Below, piece by piece: positions 25,071 through 33,394 of a DNA stretch of 64,000 bases (position 1 is its first letter; each line of letters opens with the position of its first letter). Source of the DNA: FEN-1219 sp036563665 (lineage in GTDB: Bacteria; Pseudomonadota; Gammaproteobacteria; Steroidobacterales; Rariloculaceae). Location: positions 1 to 64,000 of the forward strand of contig DATCLY010000015.1 in the NCBI GenBank assembly GCA_036563665.1, given 5' to 3'. The position numbers and the translations under genes were made by a program. The notes beneath the pieces are model-generated. The model did not search any database, was not told where the DNA came from, and was given only the letters and a program-made list of their open reading frames with translations.

Positions 25071-25939
25071 GTGTCGCCGCGCAGCGGGAGCCGGTGCCGC
25101 CGGCCCGTGACGAGCTCGATGGCGGTCTTCAGCACGAGGGTCGCCACGGCGAGCAGCATGAGCAGCGAAGCGACGGCGAACGCTCCCGTCAGGTCGTACT
25201 CGTTGTAGAGGATCTCCACTTGCAAGGGCATGGTCGTGGTGAGCCCGCGGATGTGGCCGGATACCACGGCGACGGCGCCGAACTCGCCCATTGCGCGGGC
25301 GTTGCACAGGATAACCCCATACAGAAGCGGCCAGCGAATCGACGGCAGCGTCACGCGCACGAACGTGGTCCAGCCGCCGGCGCCCAAGCTCACGGCCGCT
25401 TCTTCCGCCTCGCGGCCCTGGAGCTGCATGACCGGGATCAGCTCCCGGGCCACGTAAGGAAACGTCACGAGCAGGGTAGCGAGCACGATCCCCGGGAACG
25501 CGAACACGATCGACACGTCGAGCTCCTGCAGCCACGGCCCGAACCAGCCCTGCGCGCCGAACAGCAGCACGAACACGAGCCCCGCGATCACCGGCGACAC
25601 GGAGAACGGCAGATCGATCAACGTGACGAGCACGTGCTTGCCGCGAAAATCGAACTTCGCCACCGCCCACGCGGCCGCCACGCCGAACGCGGTGTTGAGC
25701 GGCACGACGATCGCGGCCGTGAGGAGCGTGAGCCTGATGGCCGCGACCGTGTCGGGCGTCGTGAGAGCGGCCACGTACGCGTCCCAGCCGCGCTCGAACG
25801 CGTGCACGCACACGGCGGCGACGGGGATCACGAGAATGACTCCGATGAAGGCGAGCGACACGCCGATCGCCGCCGCGCGGATCAGCGCTCTCGCCCCGCC
25901 CTCGCCGGGCCTCGCCTCGGTGCCCACCGCCGTCGTCAT
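25067..25939 (-). CDS. cysW: Sulfate ABC transporter permease CysW
   Basis: A 290-residue inner-membrane permease with six helices. The conserved EAA-type loop is REAEEAAVSLGAGGWTTFVR followed by TLPSIRWPLLYG, which contacts the ATPase. GEFGAVAVVSGHIRGLTTTM and QVEILYNEYDLTGAFAVASL are typical of CysW. It forms the channel with CysT for import of sulfate or thiosulfate. The start at 25939 overlaps the CysT stop (ATGA) and its own stop overlaps the kinase start, so transporter and sensor are translated together. Length is normal. Confidence 0.95.
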   Translation of the reverse strand: MTTAVGTEARPGEGGARALIRAAAIGVSLAFIGVILVIPVAAVCVHAFERGWDAYVAALTTPDTVAAIRLTLLTAAIVVPLNTAFGVAAAWAVAKFDFRGKHVLVTLIDLPFSVSPVIAGLVFVLLFGAQGWFGPWLQELDVSIVFAFPGIVLATLLVTFPYVARELIPVMQLQGREAEEAAVSLGAGGWTTFVRVTLPSIRWPLLYGVILCNARAMGEFGAVAVVSGHIRGLTTTMPLQVEILYNEYDLTGAFAVASLLMLLAVATLVLKTAIELVTGRRHRLPLRGDT

Positions 25940-26781
25940 CGTCGCCCCGCCATCCGTTGCGTGCGCCAGCCGTTGATGGCGTTGATCGCGAGCAGCACCA
26001 GGAACGACACGCACAGCATCACGAGCCCGAGGGCCGCGGCACCCAGGTAGTCGTACTGCTCGAGCTTGATCACGATCAGGAGCGGCGTGATCTCGGTCCT
26101 CATGGGCAGGTTCCCCGCGATGAAAATGACCGAGCCGTACTCGCCGATCGCACGCGCCAGCGCGAGCGTGAAGCCCGTGGCGAGCGCCGGCGAGATCGCC
26201 GGCAGGATCACGTGGCGCAGCACCATCCACCGGCTCGCGCCGAGCGACTCGGCCGCCTCCTCGAGGCCGCTCTCCACCTCGGCCAGCGCGGGCTGCACGG
26301 CGCGCACGACGAACGGCAGGCCAATCAGCGTCAAGGCCACCACCACGCCCACCCACGTGAAGGCCACCTGGATGCCGAGCGGCTCGAGCCACCGCCCCAC
26401 GACGCCCGTCGGCGCGAACACGGTGGCGAGCGCGATGCCCGACACGGCCGTGGGCAGGGCGAACGGCAGGTCGATGATCGCGTCGACGAGACGCCGTCCC
26501 GGGAAGTCGTAGCGGACCAAAGTCCACGCGATGATCGACCCGAAGACGGCATTGAGGCACGCGGCGAGCAGCGACGCGCCGAACGTGAGCCGGTAGCTCG
26601 CGAGCGCCCGCGGCTCCGTGACGATGCGCCAGAAATCGTCGAGCGGCATGCTCGCCGCCTTGAGCACCAACGCCGCCATGGGAATCAGCACGACGCCGCC
26701 GAGGAACGCGAGCGCGATGCCGAGCGTCAGCCCGAAACCGGGCAGCACGCTCGGTTGAACCCAGGGACGCGCGGTCGTCAT
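25936..26781 (-). CDS. cysT: Sulfate ABC transporter permease CysT
   Basis: A 281-residue permease. The EAA loop is EEAAESLGASRWMVLRHVIL, with PAISPALATGFTLALARAIG after it. Helices include LGIALAFLGGVVLIPMAALV and, at the end, AALGLVMLCVSFLVLLAINA. The words GEYGSVIFIAGNLPMRTEIT and PLLIVIKLEQYDYLGA are characteristic of CysT/CysU. It starts 60 bases after the sulfate-binding protein gene and ends overlapping cysW. Together they form the membrane part of the sulfate/thiosulfate importer. Confidence 0.95.
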   Translation of the reverse strand: MTTARPWVQPSVLPGFGLTLGIALAFLGGVVLIPMAALVLKAASMPLDDFWRIVTEPRALASYRLTFGASLLAACLNAVFGSIIAWTLVRYDFPGRRLVDAIIDLPFALPTAVSGIALATVFAPTGVVGRWLEPLGIQVAFTWVGVVVALTLIGLPFVVRAVQPALAEVESGLEEAAESLGASRWMVLRHVILPAISPALATGFTLALARAIGEYGSVIFIAGNLPMRTEITPLLIVIKLEQYDYLGAAALGLVMLCVSFLVLLAINAINGWRTQRMAGRR

Positions 26782-26841
26782 GACTTCTCTCGTGTCCTCC
26801 GCCCGGACCCGGCACTCGTGCGGCCGGCCGCGAACCGTCCG

Positions 26842-27927
26842 CTACGGCGCGCCGACGCCGTCCGCGATCTCCGCGTAGATCTGGTCGAACACGCCGCCGT
26901 CGTCGAAGTGGCGCGACTGAGCTTCGCTCCAGCCGCCGAACACCTCGTCGATCGTGAAGAGCCGCAGCGCCGGATAGCGGTCGGCGTACCGCGCCGCCAC
27001 GTCGGGGTCGCGCGGCCTGAAGTGGTGCCGCGCAACGATGTCCTGCCCGGTAGGCGTGTAGAGGTACTCGAGATAGGCCTCCGCCACGGCCCGGGTGCCC
27101 TTGCGGTCCACCACGGTGTCGACGACGGCCACCGTGGGCTCGGCCAGGATGCTGACCGACGGCACCACGATGTCGAGCCGACCCTCGCCCACCTCGTCCA
27201 GCGCGAGCAGCGCCTCGTTCTCCCACGCGAGCAGCACGTCGCCGATGCCGCGCTGCACGAAAGTGTTGGTCGCCGCCCGGGCGCCGCGATCGAGCACGGG
27301 AACGCGCCCGAACAGGCTCGTCACGAAGCGGCGCGCTTCGGCCTCCGCGCGGGCGATCTCGTCCGGGCCGCTCGTCGCGAGCGCCGCAAGGTCGCCGCCG
27401 AGCGCCTGCTCGAGCGCGTAGCCCCACGCCGCGAGATAGTTCCAGCGGGCGCCGCCCGACGTCTTCGGGTTGGGCGTGACCACCGCGACATCGGGCCGCA
27501 GCAGATCCGGCCAGTCGCGCACGCCGAGCGGATTGCCCTCGCGCACGAGAAAGACGATCGTGGAGGTGTACGGCGCGCTGTTCCACGGCAGCCGCGACTG
27601 CCAATCCGGGCGCAGCCGCCGGCTGAAGCGCTGGATCGCGTCCACGTCGTACGCGAGCGCGAGCGTCACGACGTCGGCGTCGAGCCCGTCGATGACGGCG
27701 CGGGCCTGGCTGCCGGAGCCGGCGTGCGACTGCTGCACCGTCACGCGCTGGCCCGTCGTCGCGAGCCAGTGCTCCGCGAACGCCGCGTTGAAATCGCGAT
27801 AGAGCTCGCGCGTGGGATCGTACGAGACGTTGAGCAGCCGCACCGCGGACCCGCTCGTGCCCGCATCGCCGCCGCAGGCGGCGAGCGCGACGGCCACGAC
27901 GGCGAGCGACGCCAGACGCAAGAGCAT
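26842..27927 (-). CDS. sbp: Sulfate-binding lipoprotein of the ABC importer
   Basis: A 361-residue periplasmic binding protein. The start at 27927 (AAGG five to eight bases before) gives a lipoprotein signal, LASLAVVAVALAACGG, with the acylated cysteine in LAAC. Family motifs include LLNVSYDPTRELYRDFN, VQQSHAGSGSQARAVIDG and PNPKTSGGARWNYLAAWGYA, which shape the sulfate pocket. It binds sulfate or thiosulfate and passes it to CysT/CysW. It lies 22 bases after the CysA-like gene. Lipid anchoring differs from the free periplasmic Sbp of enterics. cysP is an equally good symbol. Confidence 0.93.
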   Translation of the reverse strand: MLLRLASLAVVAVALAACGGDAGTSGSAVRLLNVSYDPTRELYRDFNAAFAEHWLATTGQRVTVQQSHAGSGSQARAVIDGLDADVVTLALAYDVDAIQRFSRRLRPDWQSRLPWNSAPYTSTIVFLVREGNPLGVRDWPDLLRPDVAVVTPNPKTSGGARWNYLAAWGYALEQALGGDLAALATSGPDEIARAEAEARRFVTSLFGRVPVLDRGARAATNTFVQRGIGDVLLAWENEALLALDEVGEGRLDIVVPSVSILAEPTVAVVDTVVDRKGTRAVAEAYLEYLYTPTGQDIVARHHFRPRDPDVAARYADRYPALRLFTIDEVFGGWSEAQSRHFDDGGVFDQIYAEIADGVGAP

Positions 27928-27949
27928 CGTTGCCTTCCCGCCTTCTTGC

Positions 27950-29740
27950 TCAGCGCGCCGCGGCGGCCGCCACCGCCGCGCCGCTCGCACGCTGCTCGGC
28001 TTCGCTGCCGCCGCACACGATCAGCACGCCAACGAGCGCGTGCGCCGCGAGCAGCCCCTCCACCTCCTCGAGCAGCGCGCGCCCGGCCGAGAGCGAAGCG
28101 AGCCCGACGAGCAGCAGCGCGGACGCGTCCGGGTCGAGGTGCCGCGGCAGCGACTCCTCGAGGCTGCCGCGGAACGTCTCGGTGCGGACGTCCACGCCGT
28201 GCAGCCTGAGCGCCGAGTTGCGCAGATCGAGCAGCTCGCGATAGCTCGTCCCGTGCACGGCACGCTCCTCGGCGGGCACGAGCAACGTCGCGTCCGCTCG
28301 CAGGTGGCGCAGCAGGCTCCCGGCCGCAGCGAGCGCGCCGTCGCGCGCGGCGCGCGACGGCTGCAGGTGGATGAGCACCCGCGAGAGGCGCCGATCGTCG
28401 GGGCCGAGCAGCAGCACCTGCCGGGCACCGCGCTCGAGCAGCTCGAGCGCGGGACCCACTCGCTGCCGCTCCCCGGCGGGCACCACCGGCAACCCTCGCA
28501 GGGCGGCCGCATGGTCGCCGTGCTCGAGGTCGTGTCGGGTGGGCTCGATGTGCATGCGCTCCGCGAGCTCGCGTATGAGCCGCGACGTGGCCAGGCGATT
28601 GAGCGCCACGTCGCCCCGCGCCAGCAGCCGCAAGCTGCTGATCGGAGTGGGCAGCACGTGAACGCGCTTCGCGCCCATGCGCACGCGCTGGCCCACGGCG
28701 AGCGGCGCGACCTCGGCTTCGCGGGCGGGGCGGGACGCCTCGATCGTGAACGTGTCCGCCGCGGGGCGGACGGCGCTCGCGAGCGTCTCGCTCGCCTCCG
28801 CCGTGACCCGGATTCGCTCGACGGGGCCCACGAACTCCACGGCGGCCACGGTGCCGTGCCCGATGGCGTTCACGGGGAACGGTCCGCCGATCGGCACGAG
28901 CGTGACGTCCTCGGGACGGATGACCACGGTGGCCTCGGCGCCCGGCCGCACGGCGTGCGGCCAGCGATCCGCCTCGAGCACCGAGCCGCCGAGGCGCACG
29001 CCGCCGTCCTCGTGCCGGCCGAGCAGGAGGTTCGCGGCGCCGAGGAAGGTGGCGACGAACCGCGTGCGCGGCCGCGCGTACAGCGCGCGAGGCGTGTCGG
29101 TCTCCTGGAGCCGGCCGCGCTCCATCACGCCGATGCGGTCGGCCATCGTGAAGGCTTCTTCCTGGTCGTGCGTGACCAGGATGGTGGTGATGCCGACCGC
29201 TCTCTGGATCTCGCGGATGGCGCGGCGGAGCTCGTCGCGGATCTTGGCGTCGAGCGCGCCGAACGGCTCGTCGAGCAGCAGCACGCGCGGCTCGTGAGCG
29301 AGCGCGCGTGCCACCGCCACGCGCTGCTGCTGCCCGCCCGAGAGCTCGCTCGGCAGCCGGTGCCCGTAGCCCTCGAGCGACACGAGCCGCAGCAGCTCGA
29401 GACGGCGCTTGCGGCGCTGCGCCGCGGGCACGCCGCGGGCCCGCAGCGCGAACTCGATGTTGTCGCTCACCGTCATGTGGCGGAACAGCGCGTAGTTCTG
29501 GAACACGAAGCCTACTTCGCGCTCGCGCGCGCTCACGTTGGTCACGTCGCGGCCGTGCAGCACGATGCGGCCGTGGTCGATGGTCGTGAGGCCCGCTATC
29601 GCGCGCAGCAGCGTGCTCTTCCCGCTGCCCGAGGGGCCGAGCAGAACGAACAGCTCCCCGTCGGCGATGCTCACGGACACGTCGCTCACGACGGGGGTGC
29701 CGTCGTAGTGCTTCGAAACTTGCTCCAAAGCGATGGACAT
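27950..29740 (-). CDS. cysA: Sulfate ABC transporter ATPase CysA fused to a UspA-like domain
   Basis: A 596-residue protein, much longer than the usual 330-360. Residues 1 to about 240 are the ABC ATPase: Walker A GPSGSGKST at 35-43, signature LSGGQQQRVAVARAL, Walker B LLLDEPFGALDA and the switch histidine in VTHDQEEAF. Residues about 245-390 hold the TOBE-like domain (RPEDVTLVPIGGP). The rest, about 400-590, has a UspA-like fold with VLIHLQPSRAARDGALAAAG, RADATLLVP and SALLLVGLASLS. ATP hydrolysis drives import; the extra domain may tune it by stress or nucleotide. Start ATG 29740 begins the ABC motif. It heads the transporter genes. Confidence 0.93.
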   Translation of the reverse strand: MSIALEQVSKHYDGTPVVSDVSVSIADGELFVLLGPSGSGKSTLLRAIAGLTTIDHGRIVLHGRDVTNVSAREREVGFVFQNYALFRHMTVSDNIEFALRARGVPAAQRRKRRLELLRLVSLEGYGHRLPSELSGGQQQRVAVARALAHEPRVLLLDEPFGALDAKIRDELRRAIREIQRAVGITTILVTHDQEEAFTMADRIGVMERGRLQETDTPRALYARPRTRFVATFLGAANLLLGRHEDGGVRLGGSVLEADRWPHAVRPGAEATVVIRPEDVTLVPIGGPFPVNAIGHGTVAAVEFVGPVERIRVTAEASETLASAVRPAADTFTIEASRPAREAEVAPLAVGQRVRMGAKRVHVLPTPISSLRLLARGDVALNRLATSRLIRELAERMHIEPTRHDLEHGDHAAALRGLPVVPAGERQRVGPALELLERGARQVLLLGPDDRRLSRVLIHLQPSRAARDGALAAAGSLLRHLRADATLLVPAEERAVHGTSYRELLDLRNSALRLHGVDVRTETFRGSLEESLPRHLDPDASALLLVGLASLSAGRALLEEVEGLLAAHALVGVLIVCGGSEAEQRASGAAVAAAAAR

Positions 29741-29833
29741 GCCGACCGATTCCCGCGGCGCCGATGGGCGGCGCCGCACTTCGAACATCCCTGGCATGCT
29801 AGCGGCGGCGGGTCACTCAGTCGGTCGCAGCCG

Positions 29834-29850
29834 GGTAACGAAGCGGTAAC
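29834..29850 (-). promoter_or_regulatory. Direct repeats upstream of cysA, possible OmpR-type operator
   Basis: GGTAAC occurs at 29834-29839 and 29845-29850, so GTTACC repeats at exactly 11 bases on the coding strand. OmpR/PhoB-type regulators bind such tandem half sites, and an OmpR-type regulator is encoded in the same run. The site is in the 116-base gap between the porin and cysA. No clear -10 box follows. Confidence 0.45.
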
Positions 29851-29856
29851 AGCGGC

Positions 29857-31377
29857 CTATCGCGCCCGGCCCCCGCCGGTCGCCGGCTCCCGGGCCGGGC
29901 GCCGGGCGAACGCGTAGGTCAGGTCGGCATAGACGAAAGTCGTGTCGCCCTGCCGGGTGGCGTTCGGCGCCTGGCGCAGGAAGCGGCCCGCGTCGAGATG
30001 CGTCACGCCCGCGTCGAGCCGCAGGACCCCGGGGACGAGCCAGCGCCGGAAACGGGCGTCGAGCTGGCGGCCGCCGTCGCGGCCCGACGCGCCCGTAGGG
30101 TCGCGCACGCCGGTGCTCGCGAACGCGTCGGCCGCCGCCGCGAGCCGGACGGCGCGGTAGGCCACGAACGCATCGGTGCGCGAACCCGGCGTGAGCGTGA
30201 GCCGCACGCCGACCGTGTCGATGTTCTCGCGGCCGAGCGCGCCGTAGATGCTCGTCGGCGCGAGATCCACGCGCCGGTTGCCGAACAGCGCGTCGAAGCG
30301 GCCCCATCGCCCGTCGGCCGGATCGGCGTCGCCGCTGCCGCGCTCGTGCTCGATGGCGATGCGCGGCGACCACGGGCGCCGCAGCGTGAAGCCCGCCTGC
30401 GCGTGCCGGAAGCGGGCGCGCACGTCGAGATCGCGCACGTCCTGCGGCGCGGCCGACGCCCGCGCATCGCCCCGCTGCCATGCGGCCTCCACCTCGAAGT
30501 CCCAGGTGCCGGGCGCGGCAGCCCGCGCGATGCGCCAGCCGGCCGTCACGAGGCGGCGGTCGCGCGTCTCGACGTGGGGCGGGCCGTCGCGCTCCCGCAA
30601 GCCGAACGCATAGACCTCGGCCCGCGCGCGGCGCGCGGGCGCCGGTCGCTCGTAGAACGCGCCCCAGAAACGGACCGTCGCGCTCTCCTCGTCCAGCTCG
30701 ATCTCGTTGTCGAGCAGTGCCTCGCGCTCCGCGGGTCGCACGTCGACCGGCCGCACGGCGAACGCGATCACGCGACCGGCCCCGACCGGCCGCTCTGCCA
30801 CGACCCCCGTGAACGTGCGGGGCACGTCGCGATACACCTCCGCGGCCACGAGCCGGCCGCTGCCGAGCTCGAGCAACGAGCGTCCGGCCTGCAGGCGCCA
30901 GCGGGTCTCCTCCGCCCGGCCGACGCGAAAGCTCGCGTACGCCTGTGCCAGGTCGAGAGCGTTCACGATCGAGGTGGACACGGCGCTCTGCCGATCGGTC
31001 AGATAGGCGCGCGCGTCCTGCAGCTCGCCCACCGCGGTGACGCGGGGCCACTGCGCCTCGACCCGGAAGGCGGTGCGCAGAGACAGGACGCGGTCGTCGC
31101 CTGCGAGCCCGGGGCGGAACTGATCGTCGAGATACGCGAAGCGCACGCGGTGGCTGCCGGCGTAAGCGACGGACACGCGGGACCGATCGCCTGCGGGCGC
31201 CTGCCCGTCGCCGGACGGCGCGAGCGCGGGCTCCGCCGCGTGCGCCGCCGCCGCGAGCAGCGCGAGGCTCGCGACGGCCACGATGCCCCGCGAGCCGGCG
31301 AGCCCGTCCTGCCCTCGCCGTCGCCGGGCCGCCGTCCCGGACCCGCGCGTGCCGTCCCGCGGCCGCTCGTTGCTCAT
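29857..31377 (-). CDS. AlgE-like outer-membrane porin (alginate export family)
   Basis: A 506-residue beta-barrel protein with an N-terminal extension rich in arginine and a signal peptide (IVAVASLALLAAAAHA). The mature part shows repeated alternating strands and ends in AYAFARR followed by a short tail. The sequence NIDTVGVRLTLTPGSRTDAF near residue 395 and IYGALGRENID match the alginate-export (PF13372) barrel family. Alginate itself is not implied, as no alginate genes are present. Sitting 116 bases ahead of cysA on the same strand, it may provide outer-membrane passage for sulfate or organosulfur compounds. That link is inference. Confidence 0.8.
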   Translation of the reverse strand: MSNERPRDGTRGSGTAARRRRGQDGLAGSRGIVAVASLALLAAAAHAAEPALAPSGDGQAPAGDRSRVSVAYAGSHRVRFAYLDDQFRPGLAGDDRVLSLRTAFRVEAQWPRVTAVGELQDARAYLTDRQSAVSTSIVNALDLAQAYASFRVGRAEETRWRLQAGRSLLELGSGRLVAAEVYRDVPRTFTGVVAERPVGAGRVIAFAVRPVDVRPAEREALLDNEIELDEESATVRFWGAFYERPAPARRARAEVYAFGLRERDGPPHVETRDRRLVTAGWRIARAAAPGTWDFEVEAAWQRGDARASAAPQDVRDLDVRARFRHAQAGFTLRRPWSPRIAIEHERGSGDADPADGRWGRFDALFGNRRVDLAPTSIYGALGRENIDTVGVRLTLTPGSRTDAFVAYRAVRLAAAADAFASTGVRDPTGASGRDGGRQLDARFRRWLVPGVLRLDAGVTHLDAGRFLRQAPNATRQGDTTFVYADLTYAFARRPAREPATGGGRAR

Positions 31378-31447
31378 CCGCGCAGAGCGTAGAGACGCCC
31401 GGTTACGCCGTCGGTAGCGTCGCGGTCACGGCCGCGGCGCCCCTCGG

Positions 31448-31463
31448 TGGCATGTGCCTTGCA
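31448..31463 (+). promoter_or_regulatory. Sigma-54 promoter of the Pmp3/YqaE gene
   Basis: TGGCATGTGCCTTGCA keeps the invariant GG and GC 12 bases apart and differs from consensus only by T for C in TGGCAT. A start site near 31474 leaves a 27-base leader before the ATG at 31501, with GGAG in between. Confidence 0.8.
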
Positions 31464-31500
31464 GGCGAGCAGCTCGAGGCTACGAGGAGAAGGCCGAGCG

Positions 31501-31659
31501 ATGGACGTCCTGCGCATCATCATCGCGATCCTGCTGCCGCCGCTCGGCGTGTTCCTGCAGGTCGGCCTGGGGCTTCAGTTCTGGCTCAACATCCTCCTGA
31601 CGCTGCTCGGCTACATTCCGGGCATCGTGCACGCCGTCTGGGTCATCGCCCGCCGTTGA
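31501..31659 (+). CDS. Pmp3/YqaE-family small membrane protein
   Basis: A 52-residue proteolipid with two hydrophobic helices, MDVLRIIIAILLPPLGVFLQ and WLNILLTLLGYIPGIVHAVW, separated by VGLGLQF. The PPLGV and YIPGIVHA motifs define the Pmp3/YqaE/UPF0057 family, whose members are induced by salt, cold or envelope stress and help membrane potential. The ATG at 31501 has GAGGAG upstream. A sigma-54 promoter lies just ahead. It precedes a coiled-coil membrane protein gene by 60 bases. Confidence 0.92.
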   Translation: MDVLRIIIAILLPPLGVFLQVGLGLQFWLNILLTLLGYIPGIVHAVWVIARR

Positions 31660-31719
31660 CCGCGCCGGCGCGGGCCCGAGTAAGCTTGGCACCGGTTGCG
31701 TCGAGCGGAGTGGGACCGG

Positions 31720-32076
31720 ATGGCATGGCCCTGGCTCGCGATGATCGCGAGGAACATACCCTGGGTGGAGCTCGCGCGGCGCGCGCCGGAGATCGTCGCG
31801 AAGTCCCGCGTGCTCCTCGAGGAGAGCCGCCGGCAGAGCGGCGCCCCCGCGGCCGAAGGCAGCCTCGAGGACCTGCGCCGCCGCGTGGCGGCGCTCGAGC
31901 AGCGCGACGCCGAGCACGCGCGGCTCCTCGCGGCCATGGTCGAGCAGATCCAGGGCCTCACGACGGCCGTCGAGGTGCTCACGGCCCGTAACCGCCTGCT
32001 GACCGTCGCCGTGGCGGTCTTGGTGGCAGCCCTGCTCGCGTCGGTCATGTGGGCCCGCGTCTGGCTCGCGCCGTGA
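31720..32076 (+). CDS. Small single-pass membrane protein with coiled coil
   Basis: A 118-residue protein of unknown function. The middle, EDLRRRVAALEQRDAEHARL, is a coiled-coil heptad region, and RLLTVAVAVLVAALLASVMW near the end is one transmembrane helix. A hydrophobic N-terminus (MAWPWLAMIA) could be membrane-associated. I chose ATG 31720, preceded by GGAG nine bases away, over TTG 31696. Its stop overlaps the start of the PAP2 phosphatase (GTGA), so the two are probably co-translated. No homologous family is recognised. Confidence 0.65.
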   Translation: MAWPWLAMIARNIPWVELARRAPEIVAKSRVLLEESRRQSGAPAAEGSLEDLRRRVAALEQRDAEHARLLAAMVEQIQGLTTAVEVLTARNRLLTVAVAVLVAALLASVMWARVWLAP

Positions 32077-32774
32077 GGGACGGCGCCTCGGGGCTCCTGG
32101 CCTGGATCGGCGCGCACGAGCGCGGCTTCCTCGTCGCGCTGCTGCTCGCGGCGGGTGGGGTGTGGCTGTTCGCGGAGCTCGCCGACGAGGTGGCCGAGGG
32201 CGAGACGCGGGCGATCGACGAGCGGCTGCTGCTCGCGCTGCGCGAGCGCGACGACCCGAACGACCCGCTCGGGCCCGCCTGGGCCGAGGAGCTCGCGCGG
32301 GACGTCACGGGTCTCGGCGGCGCGGGCGTGCTCGGCTTCGTCACGCTCGCCGGCGCCGGCTTCCTGTTCCTGCAAGGCAAGCGCTACCTCGCGCTGTACG
32401 TGCTGGCCGCGATCGGCAGCGGCGCGCTGCTTTCGCTGCTGCTCAAGAGCGGCTTCGACCGGCCGCGCCCCGACCTCGTGGCGCACGGCCAGACGGTTTA
32501 CACGAGCAGCTTCCCGAGCGGCCACGCGATGCTCTCGGCCGTCACGTTCCTCACGCTCGGGGCCCTGCTCGCGAGCGCGCAGTCGAGCCGGCGCCTGCGC
32601 GCGTATCTGCTGGGGCTCGCGGCGCTGCTGAGCGCGGCCGTGGGCACGAGCCGGATCTACCTCGGCGTGCATTGGCCCACGGACGTGCTGGCCGGCTGGA
32701 CGGCCGGGGCGGCCTGGGCGCTCGTCTGCTGGGGTGTCGCCGAATACCTGCGGCGGCGGGGCCGCGTGGAGTGA
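32073..32774 (+). CDS. PAP2-family membrane phosphatase
   Basis: A 233-residue integral membrane phosphatase with about six helices. It has the three PAP2 motifs in order: KSGFDRPRPD, SFPSGHA and SRIYLGVHWPTDVLAG. The histidine of SGHA acts as acid, and the histidine of VHWPTD is the nucleophile. Substrates may be phosphatidic acid, undecaprenyl pyrophosphate or similar lipids, which the sequence does not settle. An acidic insertion (ELADEVAEGETRAIDERLL) lies between the first two helices. Start GTG 32073 overlaps the preceding stop. Confidence 0.93.
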   Translation: MRDGASGLLAWIGAHERGFLVALLLAAGGVWLFAELADEVAEGETRAIDERLLLALRERDDPNDPLGPAWAEELARDVTGLGGAGVLGFVTLAGAGFLFLQGKRYLALYVLAAIGSGALLSLLLKSGFDRPRPDLVAHGQTVYTSSFPSGHAMLSAVTFLTLGALLASAQSSRRLRAYLLGLAALLSAAVGTSRIYLGVHWPTDVLAGWTAGAAWALVCWGVAEYLRRRGRVE

Positions 32775-32862
32775 GCCGTACGCTTGAACGAAATTTGCGA
32801 CGCACGCCGCGGGAGCCCAGAATAGTCACGCCGCCGCAACGCAAAAGGGCTATAAGGCGCGT

Positions 32863-33330
32863 ATGCCCAGCTCGACCCACACGACCCGTCGCGTGCTCGT
32901 CGTCGATGACGACCGCGATGGGGCCGACAGCCTCGGCCTGCTGCTCGCCCTCGACGGTCACAAGACGTTCGTCTGCTACGACGGTCGCACGGCGCTCGAG
33001 ATGCTGGCGACGGAACGCCCGGAGATCGCGCTGCTCGACATCGGCATGCCGGACTGCGACGGCTACGAGCTCTGCGCGAGCATCCGTCGGGAGCCGTGGG
33101 GCGAGAACGTGTTGCTCTTCGCCCTGACGGGCTGGGCCCGCGAGGAGGATCGCCAGCGAGCCATCGAAGCCGGCTTCGACGGGTATCTCATCAAGCCCGT
33201 GTCCATCGATAACCTGAAGGCACTGCTCGCCGATCCCGCAGCGCGCTCGGACAGGCTCGCACGCGAGAGCCGCCTCGATCCGCTCGGCGTGACCCAGGAC
33301 GCCCGCTCGAGACAAGCCGAGAACGGTTGA
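32863..33330 (+). CDS. Single-domain CheY-like response regulator
   Basis: A 155-residue receiver domain without output domain. The acidic pocket is DDDRDGADS, the phosphoacceptor Asp in ALLDIGMPDCDG, the switch threonine in ALTGWARE and Lys in LIKPVS. It has a C-terminal basic tail. AAGG precedes the ATG. No kinase is adjacent, so its partner is elsewhere. It lies between the PAP2 gene and a sigma-54-driven lipoprotein gene; a link to that regulon is possible but unproven. Confidence 0.9.
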   Translation: MPSSTHTTRRVLVVDDDRDGADSLGLLLALDGHKTFVCYDGRTALEMLATERPEIALLDIGMPDCDGYELCASIRREPWGENVLLFALTGWAREEDRQRAIEAGFDGYLIKPVSIDNLKALLADPAARSDRLARESRLDPLGVTQDARSRQAENG

Positions 33331-33344
33331 CCCTCTCGAAACGG

Positions 33345-33360
33345 TGGCACGCAACTTGCT
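33345..33360 (+). promoter_or_regulatory. Sigma-54 promoter of the OBAP lipoprotein gene
   Basis: TGGCACGCAACTTGCT matches TGGCACG-N4-TTGCW exactly, with GG and GC 12 bases apart. A start site near 33371 leaves about 24 bases to the ATG at 33395. It sits 14 bases after the stop codon of the upstream receiver gene, in a gap otherwise empty. Confidence 0.83.
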
Positions 33361-33394
33361 GCCGAGCGCGTGACAACACGCGGAGATGGAGGGC

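Noticed and set aside
31687..31699. TGGCACCGGTTGC before the small coiled-coil gene, as a sigma-54 promoter
   Set aside because: The GG and GC are 10 bases apart instead of 12, so sigma-54 should not use it.
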